From Clostridiales bacterium (GTDB lineage Bacteria > Bacillota > Clostridia > UBA1381), in NCBI GenBank assembly GCA_029226975.1, contig JAQXZB010000015.1, forward strand, positions 1 through 64,000: a stretch of DNA of 64,000 bases, read 5' to 3'. Shown here piece by piece: positions 25,796 to 34,215 of this stretch. Position 1 is the stretch's first letter; every line of letters begins with the position of its first letter. The translations under genes were made by a program, and so were the position numbers. The notes below the pieces were generated by a model that saw only the letters and a list, made by a program, of their open reading frames with translations, did not search any database and was not told the origin of the DNA.

Positions 25796-27808
25796 ATGAA
25801 AAACGAAAGGTTTTGTGTAAGCATTGATGAAAATACGGGATTTATCACATCAATTGTAAACAGAAAAGACCCTTATGAGATGAACTGGTGCGCCGAGGAC
25901 GGACAATGGGGAAAAATTCATCAAAGAAACTGGAACGCATGGACGGGGGAATTGGGCGAGATAGAGGAAAAGAAAATGAGGCTCATATCCTTTGCCCAAA
26001 ACGATAACAGCTCAAAGACTGTATACAGTAACGGAGAACTTTCTGTTACGGTAAGCAGAAGCTTTAAGGCTAACGGTAATTTTGTCGAAAACTATACCAT
26101 AAAGAATTTAACTGATACCGTTGTATGTGTAAACCGCGACAACTTTGGCATTGAAACACCCTTTAATGACCGGTATCCCAATGCGGAGGAGTGTATGATA
26201 CATCACTGCAACGCGCATATTTGGTGCGGGCACAATATAACATGGGTAAACGCTCTTAGAATGGGCGACTCCGATATAAATTTAGGCTTGTATCTGACAA
26301 AGGGCGCAATAGACTGCTATGACCAGAACAGATGCGGGGATCGCAATATATGCGGTGGCTGCACAAGAGGAGTGTTTGTGCTTGAGCCGGAAAGTATGCT
26401 GCTTATGAGCGGCGAGGAATATGAGCTTGAATGGGAGCTTTTCTGGCATGAGGGCAAAGAGGATTTCATGTCCAAAATCAGCGGCTTTAAGGGTTATATA
26501 GGAATTGATGCGGTTCACTACACCGTTTTTGAAGATGAGAATATCGATTTTACAGTAGTATGCGATGAAACGCCGAAGATAAAATGCGGCGGTGAAATTG
26601 TTCCCATAAAAAAGAACGATAAGGGATATAGGATTGTTTACAAAGCGTCTGCCGGTGAGTATCGCTTTTTGATAAAGGCGGGAAATGTATGCACATGGGC
26701 GGAATTTATGGTAAAAATCCCGTTTAAGGATTTGTTGGAGAAAAGAATTCATTTTATCATTGATAATCAGCAGTGCACAGACCCAAAAAGTCCCTTGTGC
26801 GGAGCGTTTTTGATATATGATAATGACTATGACAGCGTGTATTTTGATTATGCAAACCCCGACCACAACGCCTGCCGGGAGAGAATGAATATTCCGCTTT
26901 TGCTGATGAAATATCTGCAGGTCAAAAACGACCCCAAGGTGAGAAAAGCGGTCGATTTGTATATGGAATTTGTGCTTAGAGAATTTTATGACGAGGAAAC
27001 CGGCGAGGTGTTTAACACGATAGGCAAAAACCGGGATCAGTTAAGACTTTACAATGCTCCGGGCGTTATGCAGATATTTGGCGAAATGTATTTTATTACC
27101 CGCGACGAGGTTTACCTTAAGCATATTATGAAGCTTGCAAAAAACTATTACGGCATAGGCGGAGAAAAGTGCTATGCAAACGGTCTTACGATCGGGAAGA
27201 TAATCCGTGCCTTTATGATGGCAGGAAATGACGGGAATACGCAAAAGATGATGACATATTTCCAAAAGCACGTTGATAATATTATGGGCAACGGCACCGC
27301 TTACCCAAAGCATGAGGTGAATTATGAGCAGACAATTGTAACTCCGGCGGTAAATTATATCTCCGAAATGGGCGCATTAAGAGAGGATAAGGAGCGCTAC
27401 ATAACCGAGGCAACAAAGCATATTAAGATTTTGGAGCGTTTTTCGGGAATGCAGCCGAGCTTCCATTTAAATGAGATTGCAATCCGATTTTGGGATGATT
27501 ATTGGTTTGGCAAAAACAGAACGGTAGGCGATACTCTGCCTCATCATTTAAGCTGTTTAAGTGCCCGCGCATATCTTTCCTACGGTTTATTAAGCGGCAA
27601 AAAACAATGGATAGAAAAAGCCGAGGAATGTATAAGAAACTGTATGTGTCTTATTAAGGACAACGGCAGGGGTGCGGCGGCATATGTATATCCTTATAAG
27701 GTGGACGCAAAACGAGGCGAATTCTATGACCCATGGTCAAACGACCAGGATTTGGTACTGTATGACGCGCTGTATTTTGCGGATCATACCGATACATTCC
27801 AAATCTAA
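25796..27808 (+). CDS. Unrecognised cytosolic protein, possible (alpha/alpha)-barrel carbohydrate-active enzyme
   Basis: 670 residues, no signal peptide. Residues 1-215 look like a beta-sandwich (NGNFVENYTIKNLTDTVV, LEPESMLLMSGEEYELEWEL), 225-305 a small beta domain, and about 315-665 a run of paired helices with Trp/Asp/Tyr-rich turns (HNACRERMNIPLLLMKYLQV, PSFHLNEIAIRFWDDYWFGK, YDPWSNDQDLVLYDALYFAD), as in six-hairpin glycosidases and lyases. I cannot match it to GH88, GH105, GH127 or another named family. It is co-transcribed with the AraC regulator and sits between esterase and uronate-type catabolic genes, so processing of an imported oligosaccharide is the best guess. Confidence 0.6.
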   Translation: MKNERFCVSIDENTGFITSIVNRKDPYEMNWCAEDGQWGKIHQRNWNAWTGELGEIEEKKMRLISFAQNDNSSKTVYSNGELSVTVSRSFKANGNFVENYTIKNLTDTVVCVNRDNFGIETPFNDRYPNAEECMIHHCNAHIWCGHNITWVNALRMGDSDINLGLYLTKGAIDCYDQNRCGDRNICGGCTRGVFVLEPESMLLMSGEEYELEWELFWHEGKEDFMSKISGFKGYIGIDAVHYTVFEDENIDFTVVCDETPKIKCGGEIVPIKKNDKGYRIVYKASAGEYRFLIKAGNVCTWAEFMVKIPFKDLLEKRIHFIIDNQQCTDPKSPLCGAFLIYDNDYDSVYFDYANPDHNACRERMNIPLLLMKYLQVKNDPKVRKAVDLYMEFVLREFYDEETGEVFNTIGKNRDQLRLYNAPGVMQIFGEMYFITRDEVYLKHIMKLAKNYYGIGGEKCYANGLTIGKIIRAFMMAGNDGNTQKMMTYFQKHVDNIMGNGTAYPKHEVNYEQTIVTPAVNYISEMGALREDKERYITEATKHIKILERFSGMQPSFHLNEIAIRFWDDYWFGKNRTVGDTLPHHLSCLSARAYLSYGLLSGKKQWIEKAEECIRNCMCLIKDNGRGAAAYVYPYKVDAKRGEFYDPWSNDQDLVLYDALYFADHTDTFQI

Positions 27809-27817
27809 AATTATAGG

Positions 27818-27877
27818 TTTTGTGCATCAACAAAGCGGTAATATGCATTGTAATTTTTAAAAATAGATGTTTAAATA
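27818..27877 (+). promoter_or_regulatory. Conserved promoter/operator block, AraC-2 (copy 2)
   Basis: TTTTGTGCATC at 27818, TAATATG at 27839, TTGTAA (27849-27854), 17-base spacer, TTAAAT near 27872. Spacing of the first words and of the AGATGTT segment before the -10 matches the block at 24765-24823. Promoter of the catabolic cluster. Confidence 0.68.
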
Positions 27878-27908
27878 TATGAGTAGGCAGGATAGTGTCT
27901 ACTCATAT
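27877..27908 (+). repeat. Hairpin in the leader of the catabolic operon
   Basis: ATATGAGTAG pairs with CTACTCATAT around a 12-base loop, followed by TTATT. It may be an attenuator-like or stabilising element 30 bases before the first gene. Confidence 0.5.
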
Positions 27909-27939
27909 TTATTAAGTGATTAAATTTGGAGGTAAGCAT

Positions 27940-28992
27940 ATGGCAAAAATCAAACTGGATGAGCTTAGAAGATTTTCGGCTAAAGCCCTTGTAAAGGCGG
28001 GGATGAGCGAGGAGGATGCGGCAACAACCGCCGAGGTTCTCATAACCACCGACACCTTCGGAGTGCTGACCCACGGTACGAAAAACCTGTATCAGTACAT
28101 ACTTAAAATGCAGGCGGGCGGACTTGACGCAAAGGCTGCTGCGACTGTTGAGGGCGAGGGTCCCTCATGGGCAATCATAAACGGCAACAAGGCGGTAGGT
28201 ATGGTTTCTGCCTGCAAGGCTATGAATTTGGCAATTAAAAAGGCAAAGGAAACGGGCGTTGCATATGTGGGAGTTAAAAACAGCTGTCACTTCGGTGCAG
28301 CGGGGTACTATGCAAACCTTGCTGCAAAAGAGGGAATGATAGGACTTGCGATGAGTAACGCAGATCCTGTAATTGCTGTTCCGAACGGCTGCAAAAAGGC
28401 GATTGGAACAAACCCGTTTTCGTTTGCGGCTCCCTTGGGAAACGGCAAAAGCGTATTTTTGGATATTGCTCTTAGTAATGTGGCTGCTTTAAAGGTAATT
28501 ATGGCACAGGAAAAAGGAATGGCAATTCCCGATACATGGCTTGTGGACAGAGATGGACTTCCCACAACCGATGCAGGCAAATTCCCCAAGGAGGCAAGTC
28601 TTCAGCCCATGGGTGCGCATAAGGGATACGGTCTGGCGGTACTGGTTGAGATACTTGCAGCCGTTATTACCGGTGCGGGGCTTTTAAGCGAGATTACAAG
28701 CTGGAATTTGGATTTATCATCAACAAATAATGCAGGTCACGGATTTATTGCCGTTGATGTGTCAAAAATGATGCCCTATGAAAAGTTCATTGAGCGTATG
28801 AACAAAATGGCACAGGAGCTTAAAAATGCGCCAAAAGCAAAAAATGCCGACAGGATTTATCTGCCCGGTGAGATGGAATGGGACAAGAGAAGTGCGGCAT
28901 TAGAAAGCGGAGAAATCGAGATTACCGACGCAATGGCACAAAGCTACATAAAATTATCGGAATTGACCGGTGTTGAAATTAAATTTAATTAA
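27940..28992 (+). CDS. Malate/L-lactate dehydrogenase-family (Ldh2) NAD(P)H oxidoreductase
   Basis: Family of YlbC/YiaK/AllD enzymes that reduce 2-keto acids (for example 2,3-diketogulonate) or oxidise the 2-hydroxy acids. 350 residues from ATG 27940, with TTGGAGG just upstream. Family landmarks are THGTKNL (catalytic His), NSCHFGAAGYY, ISNADP-like MSNADP, and GTNPFSFAAP. The family is full length. First gene of the 13-gene catabolic cluster, 14 bases before the aldolase gene. Role inferred: interconversion of a keto-uronate or aldonate intermediate; the precise substrate is not readable. Confidence 0.85.
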   Translation: MAKIKLDELRRFSAKALVKAGMSEEDAATTAEVLITTDTFGVLTHGTKNLYQYILKMQAGGLDAKAAATVEGEGPSWAIINGNKAVGMVSACKAMNLAIKKAKETGVAYVGVKNSCHFGAAGYYANLAAKEGMIGLAMSNADPVIAVPNGCKKAIGTNPFSFAAPLGNGKSVFLDIALSNVAALKVIMAQEKGMAIPDTWLVDRDGLPTTDAGKFPKEASLQPMGAHKGYGLAVLVEILAAVITGAGLLSEITSWNLDLSSTNNAGHGFIAVDVSKMMPYEKFIERMNKMAQELKNAPKAKNADRIYLPGEMEWDKRSAALESGEIEITDAMAQSYIKLSELTGVEIKFN

Positions 28993-29006
28993 CGGAGGAT
29001 ATAATC

Positions 29007-29666
29007 ATGGATAAAACAATGTATGGGATTTTAAAAACAACGGGTATTTGCCCAATTATGGTTGCGCCAGAGTTGGATTTTGCGGCAGATGCGGCGCACG
29101 CTTTGGCGGAGGGCGGCTTGCCTGTTTGTGAGGTTTTGCTTCACAGAGATGAAGATTCATTAAACAGAATTAATGAAATAGCGAAAAATGCGCCCGAGGT
29201 TATAGTTGGTGCAGGTTCGGTTATTTCAATTAAAGATGCCGAGGAAGCAATCGATGCAGGGGCAAGGTTTTTCGTTGCGCCGGGATTTGTTCCGGAGGTT
29301 GTGGAGTTTGCACTCAAAAAGAATATGCCTATTTTGCCGGGCTGTGTTACTGCAAGTGATATTTCAATGGCGCTGAATTACGGGATTAATATTCTAAAAT
29401 TCTTCCCAATCTATCAGCTTGGCGGAGCAGATACTCTTGCACAGTATCACGGCGGTCCCTTCGGTAATGTTGAATGGGTTGTAACCGGCGGACTCAATGG
29501 CAAAAACTTCTTGCCGTTTGCGGAGATTGACTATGTTTTGGCTTCCGGCGGTGACTGGATGTTTGCCGAAAATAATGCCGTAAACGATAAGAATTATGAA
29601 ATGATTGTTGAAAATACAAGAAGGACGATTAAGGATGTTTTGGATTTGCGTTCAATAAACAGATAG
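29007..29666 (+). CDS. KDPG/KHG-type aldolase
   Basis: Class I pyruvate aldolase cleaving 2-keto-3-deoxy (phospho)gluconate-type acids to pyruvate and an aldehyde. 219 residues. Schiff-base Lys131 in NILKFFP, acid/base Glu42 in CEVLLHR, Arg47, PGCVTASDI (the PGxxT loop) and the VVTGGLNGKN phosphate or carboxylate site. The usual phosphate-binding region is altered enough that KDG-type, unphosphorylated substrates are possible. Ribosome site CGGAGG. Neighbours (Ldh2 reductase, SDR, aldehyde dehydrogenase, glycerate kinase) fit an Entner-Doudoroff-like branch. Confidence 0.85.
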   Translation: MDKTMYGILKTTGICPIMVAPELDFAADAAHALAEGGLPVCEVLLHRDEDSLNRINEIAKNAPEVIVGAGSVISIKDAEEAIDAGARFFVAPGFVPEVVEFALKKNMPILPGCVTASDISMALNYGINILKFFPIYQLGGADTLAQYHGGPFGNVEWVVTGGLNGKNFLPFAEIDYVLASGGDWMFAENNAVNDKNYEMIVENTRRTIKDVLDLRSINR

Positions 29667-29687
29667 ATTTTGTTGGGTGGTGTCATA

Positions 29688-30467
29688 ATGTCAAAAATGT
29701 GTTTTGATTTTGAAGGTAAAAATGTTTTGATTACCGGTGCGGAGCGCGGAATCGGCCTTGAAATTGCCAAAGGTTTTGCAAAGTGTGGTGCAAACATTAT
29801 TATTGCCGGAATTATGAACGATGAATTTCCGAATGCGGAAAAGCTTATAAAGCAAGAGGGGGCGGAATGCGTCTGCGTTCATACAGATATTTCCGACGAA
29901 GTTTCTGTTAAGAAAATGGTTAATACCGTAAAAGAAAAATTCGAACGGATAGATATACTTGTTAATAATGCGGGAATCAATAAGCTTGCACCGGCAGAAG
30001 AAATGCCTCTTGAGGTTTGGCAAAGAATTATCAATGTGAATTTTACAGGCACATTCATTATGTGCCGTGAAATAGGTTCAATTATGATTAAGCAAGGCGG
30101 CGGAAATATCGTAAATATCGCGTCTATGTCAGGCTTGGTTGTAAATCCTTTGCCGCAGCAGCAATGTGCGTATAACAGTTCAAAAGCAGGGGTTATTATG
30201 CTTACAAAATGTTTGGCGAACGAGTGGGCGGAAAAGGGCATCCGAGTTAATGCCGTTTGTCCCGGATTTACACGGACACCGCTTACCGCAAAGCGATTGG
30301 ATACGCCGAATGACCCGGCGGTTAAAAAATGGATAGGCGGAACACCTATGAACAGAGTGGCTAATCCGGATGAAATGGTTGGAATTGTTTTATATTATGC
30401 AAGTGAGTTTTCGTCATTTACAACAGGTACATGTATACCCATTGACGGCGGATATACTTGCTTGTAA
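29688..30467 (+). CDS. Short-chain dehydrogenase/reductase, KduD/gluconate dehydrogenase-like (paralogue 1)
   Basis: NAD(P)-dependent reductase, 259 residues from ATG 29688 (GGTGGTG upstream). GAERGIG at 17-23 binds the cofactor; NNAG and YNSSK (Tyr162, Lys166) form the active site. It resembles SDRs acting on keto-deoxy sugar acids, such as 2-dehydro-3-deoxy-gluconate 5-dehydrogenase. It is a close sister of the SDR at 39097-39867, sharing long stretches such as PAEEMPLEVW and TPNDPAVKKWI. The function would suit reduction of a 5-keto-4-deoxyuronate from lyase products. Confidence 0.85.
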   Translation: MSKMCFDFEGKNVLITGAERGIGLEIAKGFAKCGANIIIAGIMNDEFPNAEKLIKQEGAECVCVHTDISDEVSVKKMVNTVKEKFERIDILVNNAGINKLAPAEEMPLEVWQRIINVNFTGTFIMCREIGSIMIKQGGGNIVNIASMSGLVVNPLPQQQCAYNSSKAGVIMLTKCLANEWAEKGIRVNAVCPGFTRTPLTAKRLDTPNDPAVKKWIGGTPMNRVANPDEMVGIVLYYASEFSSFTTGTCIPIDGGYTCL

Positions 30468-30534
30468 TAAGCTTAGGCGATTGTAAAATTATAGTATTAC
30501 ATATTAAAAAATTGCGTAAAATCCGGCTTTTCAG

Positions 30535-30556
30535 ACTTTTGCAAATGGCTATATAA
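30535..30556 (+). promoter_or_regulatory. Possible internal promoter of the catabolic cluster
   Basis: TTTTGCAAATGGC followed by TATAAT (near 30551). The -35 region is weak and a TTTTGCAA box like those at 2214 and 20372 is present. Confidence 0.4.
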
Positions 30557-30578
30557 TAAGCTTTCAAGGAGAACGATT

Positions 30579-31427
30579 ATGAATAATATTACAGATACAT
30601 TTAAATTATATAACGGTGTTGAGATCCCTTGTATGGGACTTGGCACATGGCAATCAAAAGATGAAATCGCAAAACTATCTGTTCTTGCGGCAATGTCACA
30701 CGAGTATCGCCTTATTGATACGGCAGCGGCATACGGAAATGAACGTGGAGTAGGCGCAGGAATAAAAGAATGCGGACTTAAAAGAGAAGAAATTTTTGTT
30801 ACAAGTAAGCTCAGAAACGCTGACCACGGCTATAAATCAACGCTCAATGCATTCGAACTGACTATGGAAAAGCTTGGACTTGAGTATTTGGACTTATATT
30901 TAATTCACTGGCCAAATCCCGTTCAGTATCGCTTTATATGGAAAGAGGCAATGCAGGAAACATGGAGAGCTTTTGAAGAGTTATACGAAGCAGGGAAAAT
31001 TCGTGCAATCGGCATAAGTAATTTTATGCCCCATCATATTGATGCACTTATGGAAACAGCAAAAATCAAACCCATGGTAAATCAGCTTAAGCTTTGCCCG
31101 GGAATAACTCAGGACGAAGCTGTTGATTACTGCAAAAAGAACGATATTGTCGTTGAGGCATACAGCCCCTTCGGTACGGGCGCAATATTTAAGGTACCCG
31201 AAATGAACGAAATGTCGAAAAGATATGGCAAGTCCATAGGTCAGCTTTGCTTAAGGTGGTGTCTGCAAAATGGTTTTGTTTCACTGCCCAAGTCTGCAAA
31301 CCCCATGAGAATTAAGCAAAACGGAGAAATATTCGATTTTGAGCTTTCAAAAGAGGATATGGATATAATATCAAACCTTAAGGGAGTCTGCGGCGAGGCG
31401 CCCGACCCGGATAATATCTTGTTTTAG
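30579..31427 (+). CDS. Aldo/keto reductase
   Basis: NAD(P)H-dependent reductase of aldehydes or ketoses, 282 residues, (beta/alpha)8 barrel. The catalytic tetrad is visible: Asp and Tyr in LIDTAAAYGNE, Lys in VTSKLRN, His in LYLIHWP. The C-terminal LPKSANPMRIKQN is the usual cofactor site. A 111-base gap before it contains TTTTGCAA (near 30536) and a TATAAT, so an internal promoter is possible. AAGGAG ribosome site. Its substrate is unknown; glyceraldehyde or a uronate-derived aldehyde would fit. Confidence 0.85.
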   Translation: MNNITDTFKLYNGVEIPCMGLGTWQSKDEIAKLSVLAAMSHEYRLIDTAAAYGNERGVGAGIKECGLKREEIFVTSKLRNADHGYKSTLNAFELTMEKLGLEYLDLYLIHWPNPVQYRFIWKEAMQETWRAFEELYEAGKIRAIGISNFMPHHIDALMETAKIKPMVNQLKLCPGITQDEAVDYCKKNDIVVEAYSPFGTGAIFKVPEMNEMSKRYGKSIGQLCLRWCLQNGFVSLPKSANPMRIKQNGEIFDFELSKEDMDIISNLKGVCGEAPDPDNILF

Positions 31428-31435
31428 GAGCGCTT

Positions 31436-32896
31436 ATGAGAATTACAAATAAAGAGGCTCTTATTTCTCACGGAAACAAAGAAGGGCGAAAAATCGTAAC
31501 GGAGCTTTTGGATGCCGGTCTTGACGCTCTTGACCCTTACTACAGAGTAAAAGAGCTTGTAAAAATAGAGGACAACAAAATCATACTCGATAATAGGGGC
31601 TTTGAAATGAAAGGCGACCCAAGAAGCGGTGCGGCGGTGTATGACCTTAAGGACTATGACAGGATTTTCGTTATAGGCGCGGCAAAGGGAATACAGCGGG
31701 CGGCACTTGCTTTAGAGGAGGTTTTGGGCGAGCATCTTACGGCAGGTCATGTAATAGGAAAGCACGGCGAGGAAATTATATGCAAAAAAATCGGCGTTAC
31801 CTTGGCGGGACATCCCGTACCCGACAAATACTGTGTTGAGGGCTGCAAAAGGATTGAAAAGCTTGCAAGGGATATTACGGAAAGAGATTTGGTTTTTACT
31901 GTTTTCGGCAGCGGCTGCGGCTCGCTCTTTACATATCCGGCAGGGGATATAACCATAGAGGATATATCGGATTTTACCCATATGATGCAGATTGAGAAGG
32001 GTGTACCCACAAGCGATTTAAACAGTATAAGAACACATACAGACCGATTTAAAGGCGGAAGAATTACAAGGCTTTTAAAAAAAGCGACCATGGTGCATAT
32101 GGTTACGGCAGACCCGTCTAAGATGTCAACTCCGGTTTTGAGGGTATCATATTTTGAAATGTTAAAGAGCAACACGTTTTTCCCGACCGTTGCCACAGCA
32201 TCGACTTATAAAGACTGCATAGACATAATCAATAAATGGGACGCATGGGACAAAACTCCAAAATCCATAAAGGAGCATCTGCTCTCATGCAAGGACGAGA
32301 ATATGTCTACAGAGGAGTATGAGAATTTCAATTCGAGATTTTTCGGGCTGATTTTTAAGGATTCAACGGTATACCCGGCAGTCAGGAAAAAGGCTTCGGA
32401 GTTGGGCTTTAAATGTATTATGCTTTCGGAGTACATGGAAGCGGAAGCGAGAGAAGCGGGCTTTGTGGACGCCAATATGGCTCTTTGCTGTGAGAGGATG
32501 GGCGAGCCGTTTGAAGCTCCGGTTGTGCTTATGTCGTCGGGGGAAAATGTTGTAACGGTAGGCAGTGAAACCGGTATCGGCGGACGTAATCAGGAATACT
32601 GCACAGCGGCGGCATTAAGGATTGCCGGAAGCAAAAGAATTGTCATGGGTGCGGTTGATACGGACGGTACGGACGGCCCCGGGGGCTTTTGCTTTGAGGG
32701 TGCACCGAAATGCCTTGCAGGTGCGGTGGTTGACGGATATACCGCCGATGAGGCGAAAAATTCGGGAATAAATTTGTGGGACGGACTTAAAAGCCATGGA
32801 ACAAGCAAGCCGCTTTGGCGGCTTGACAGCGCAGTAGCGGCAAGAGAAAATGTTTCGGCGCTTGATTTAAGAGTAATATTTATAGGAGGAGAATGA
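31436..32896 (+). CDS. Glycerate kinase type II (GckA/TtuD, MOFRL family)
   Basis: ATP-dependent phosphorylation of D-glycerate, in this family to 2-phosphoglycerate. 486 residues. N-terminal DUF4147-type domain with IGAAKGIQRAALALEEVLG, AGHPVPD, FGSGCGSLFTYPAG and DLNSIRTHTDRFKGGR; C-terminal MOFRL domain with VGSETGIGGRNQEYC and GAVDTDGTDGPGGF. Full length for the family, with slightly unusual GSGCGS where SGGGSA is common. The ribosome site overlaps the end of the upstream gene; its stop overlaps the next start (ATGA). Together with an aldehyde dehydrogenase it would turn glyceraldehyde into 2-phosphoglycerate. Confidence 0.83.
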   Translation: MRITNKEALISHGNKEGRKIVTELLDAGLDALDPYYRVKELVKIEDNKIILDNRGFEMKGDPRSGAAVYDLKDYDRIFVIGAAKGIQRAALALEEVLGEHLTAGHVIGKHGEEIICKKIGVTLAGHPVPDKYCVEGCKRIEKLARDITERDLVFTVFGSGCGSLFTYPAGDITIEDISDFTHMMQIEKGVPTSDLNSIRTHTDRFKGGRITRLLKKATMVHMVTADPSKMSTPVLRVSYFEMLKSNTFFPTVATASTYKDCIDIINKWDAWDKTPKSIKEHLLSCKDENMSTEEYENFNSRFFGLIFKDSTVYPAVRKKASELGFKCIMLSEYMEAEAREAGFVDANMALCCERMGEPFEAPVVLMSSGENVVTVGSETGIGGRNQEYCTAAALRIAGSKRIVMGAVDTDGTDGPGGFCFEGAPKCLAGAVVDGYTADEAKNSGINLWDGLKSHGTSKPLWRLDSAVAARENVSALDLRVIFIGGE

Positions 32897-34200
32897 CTAT
32901 GTACGGTACGTTAATTACAGACGTTAAGGCACGTCAGGTTTATACCAACCGAGGCAAGCCGGGCGTTGAGGTTACAATAACAACACAAAACGGTGCAGAG
33001 GGCAGAGGAATGTGTACTGCGGGCGTTTCAATGGGAACTCACGAGGTGGATTTTTCCTATGACGGCGGCAAAAAATTCGGCGGCAAGGGTGTGGGCAGAG
33101 CCATAGAAAGCGTCAAAAACAAAATTGCGCCGGTAATTATCGGAATGGATGCGGCAAATCAGGCAGAGATAGACGCTGCAATGCTCGCTATTGAGCCTGA
33201 TGCAAAGATAAGGCTTGGCGGAAATGCCGTTGCGGCGGTTTCGGCGGCGGTGCTAAAGGCGGGCGCAAAAGCCCTGGGTATTCCGCTTTACCGTCATATA
33301 GGCGGTGCGGGAGCAATGTATCTGCCTGTTCCCGGAGTAGCAATGGCTGCGGGCGATGAACGCTACGGCGGCGGTATTACCACGCCCGGAGGAAAGCCGA
33401 CGATGTCGGTTATGGCTTACGGCTTTGACACATTCTCGGAAGCTTCCTATGCCTGTTGGGAAATTCATACCCGCTGGGCGCAAAAAATGAAGGATAAATT
33501 CGGCGGACTTCCCAACGTTAGAGATTTTATATCCATTCCCAAGGGAGTTTACAGCTGCGACAGAGAGATATGGGAGGATATGCTAAAAATCATAATCGAA
33601 GCGGGCTATGAAGGCAAGGTCGGATTTCAGATGGACGTTGCAACGGATACATATCATAATAAAGAGGACGATAAATATTACGGCTTGTTTGACAAGACAC
33701 CGAAAACCAAGGAGCAGCTTTATGATTTCTATATGCAGATAATAAAGGACTATCCCTTTGTGATTATAGAGGATCCCTTTAACGAGGACGATTATGAAAC
33801 CACCGCCGCACTTACAAAGGAATGCGGAATACAGATTGTGGGCGATGATTTATTTACCACAAACCCCGAACGTGTGGCATACGGCATTTCAAAGAATGCG
33901 GCAAACGCGGTGCTTCTTAAAGTAAATCAGGTGGGTACAATATCCGAAGCTCTTGAAATGATTCAGTATGCGTATAAATTCGGCTACGGGGTTATGCCCT
34001 CGGACAGCCGAGGTGAGGGTGCAGCCATTGCGGATTATGCGGTCGGCATAAATGCCGGTTCTGTTCGTGAAAGCGCCATAGGCGACAGAGGAAACCGCTT
34101 CCTTGAAATTGAGGAGGAGTTAGGCTCATCGGCTAAATTTATCGGAGCAAGAGGCTTAAAGGGCTTTAGAAATCAGCAAAGAGCGGAAGGCAAGCTTTGA
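32893..34200 (+). CDS. Divergent enolase-superfamily enzyme (not a canonical enolase)
   Basis: 435 residues, alignable end to end with enolase: GKPGVEVTIT, KFGGKGVGRAIE, RLGGNAVAAVSAA, PLYRHIGG, LLKVNQVGT. Metal ligands Asp248, Glu293 and Asp318 and the base Lys343 are kept. Most other catalytic parts are not: the SGAST loop is AGVSMGT, the QEFMI block (catalytic-site Glu) is SVMAYG, the GDEGG loop is absent (about 212-224), SHRSGETED is SDSRGEGAA, and the substrate-binding Lys of KTGA is Arg (VRESA). It should bind metal and form an enolate, but probably on a substrate other than 2-phosphoglycerate, for example a sugar acid (inference). ATG 32893 overlaps the upstream gene; ATG 32899 has better spacing to AGGAGG. 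Confidence 0.8.
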   Translation: MTMYGTLITDVKARQVYTNRGKPGVEVTITTQNGAEGRGMCTAGVSMGTHEVDFSYDGGKKFGGKGVGRAIESVKNKIAPVIIGMDAANQAEIDAAMLAIEPDAKIRLGGNAVAAVSAAVLKAGAKALGIPLYRHIGGAGAMYLPVPGVAMAAGDERYGGGITTPGGKPTMSVMAYGFDTFSEASYACWEIHTRWAQKMKDKFGGLPNVRDFISIPKGVYSCDREIWEDMLKIIIEAGYEGKVGFQMDVATDTYHNKEDDKYYGLFDKTPKTKEQLYDFYMQIIKDYPFVIIEDPFNEDDYETTAALTKECGIQIVGDDLFTTNPERVAYGISKNAANAVLLKVNQVGTISEALEMIQYAYKFGYGVMPSDSRGEGAAIADYAVGINAGSVRESAIGDRGNRFLEIEEELGSSAKFIGARGLKGFRNQQRAEGKL

Positions 34201-34215
34201 TTTGGGAGGTAGATT

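Noticed and set aside
26282-26866. 194-codon minus-strand frame inside the 670-residue gene
   Set aside because: Antisense shadow of a well-supported gene.
32893-34200. Calling the gene eno (phosphopyruvate hydratase)
   Set aside because: Too many active-site elements of enolase are replaced for a safe assignment.
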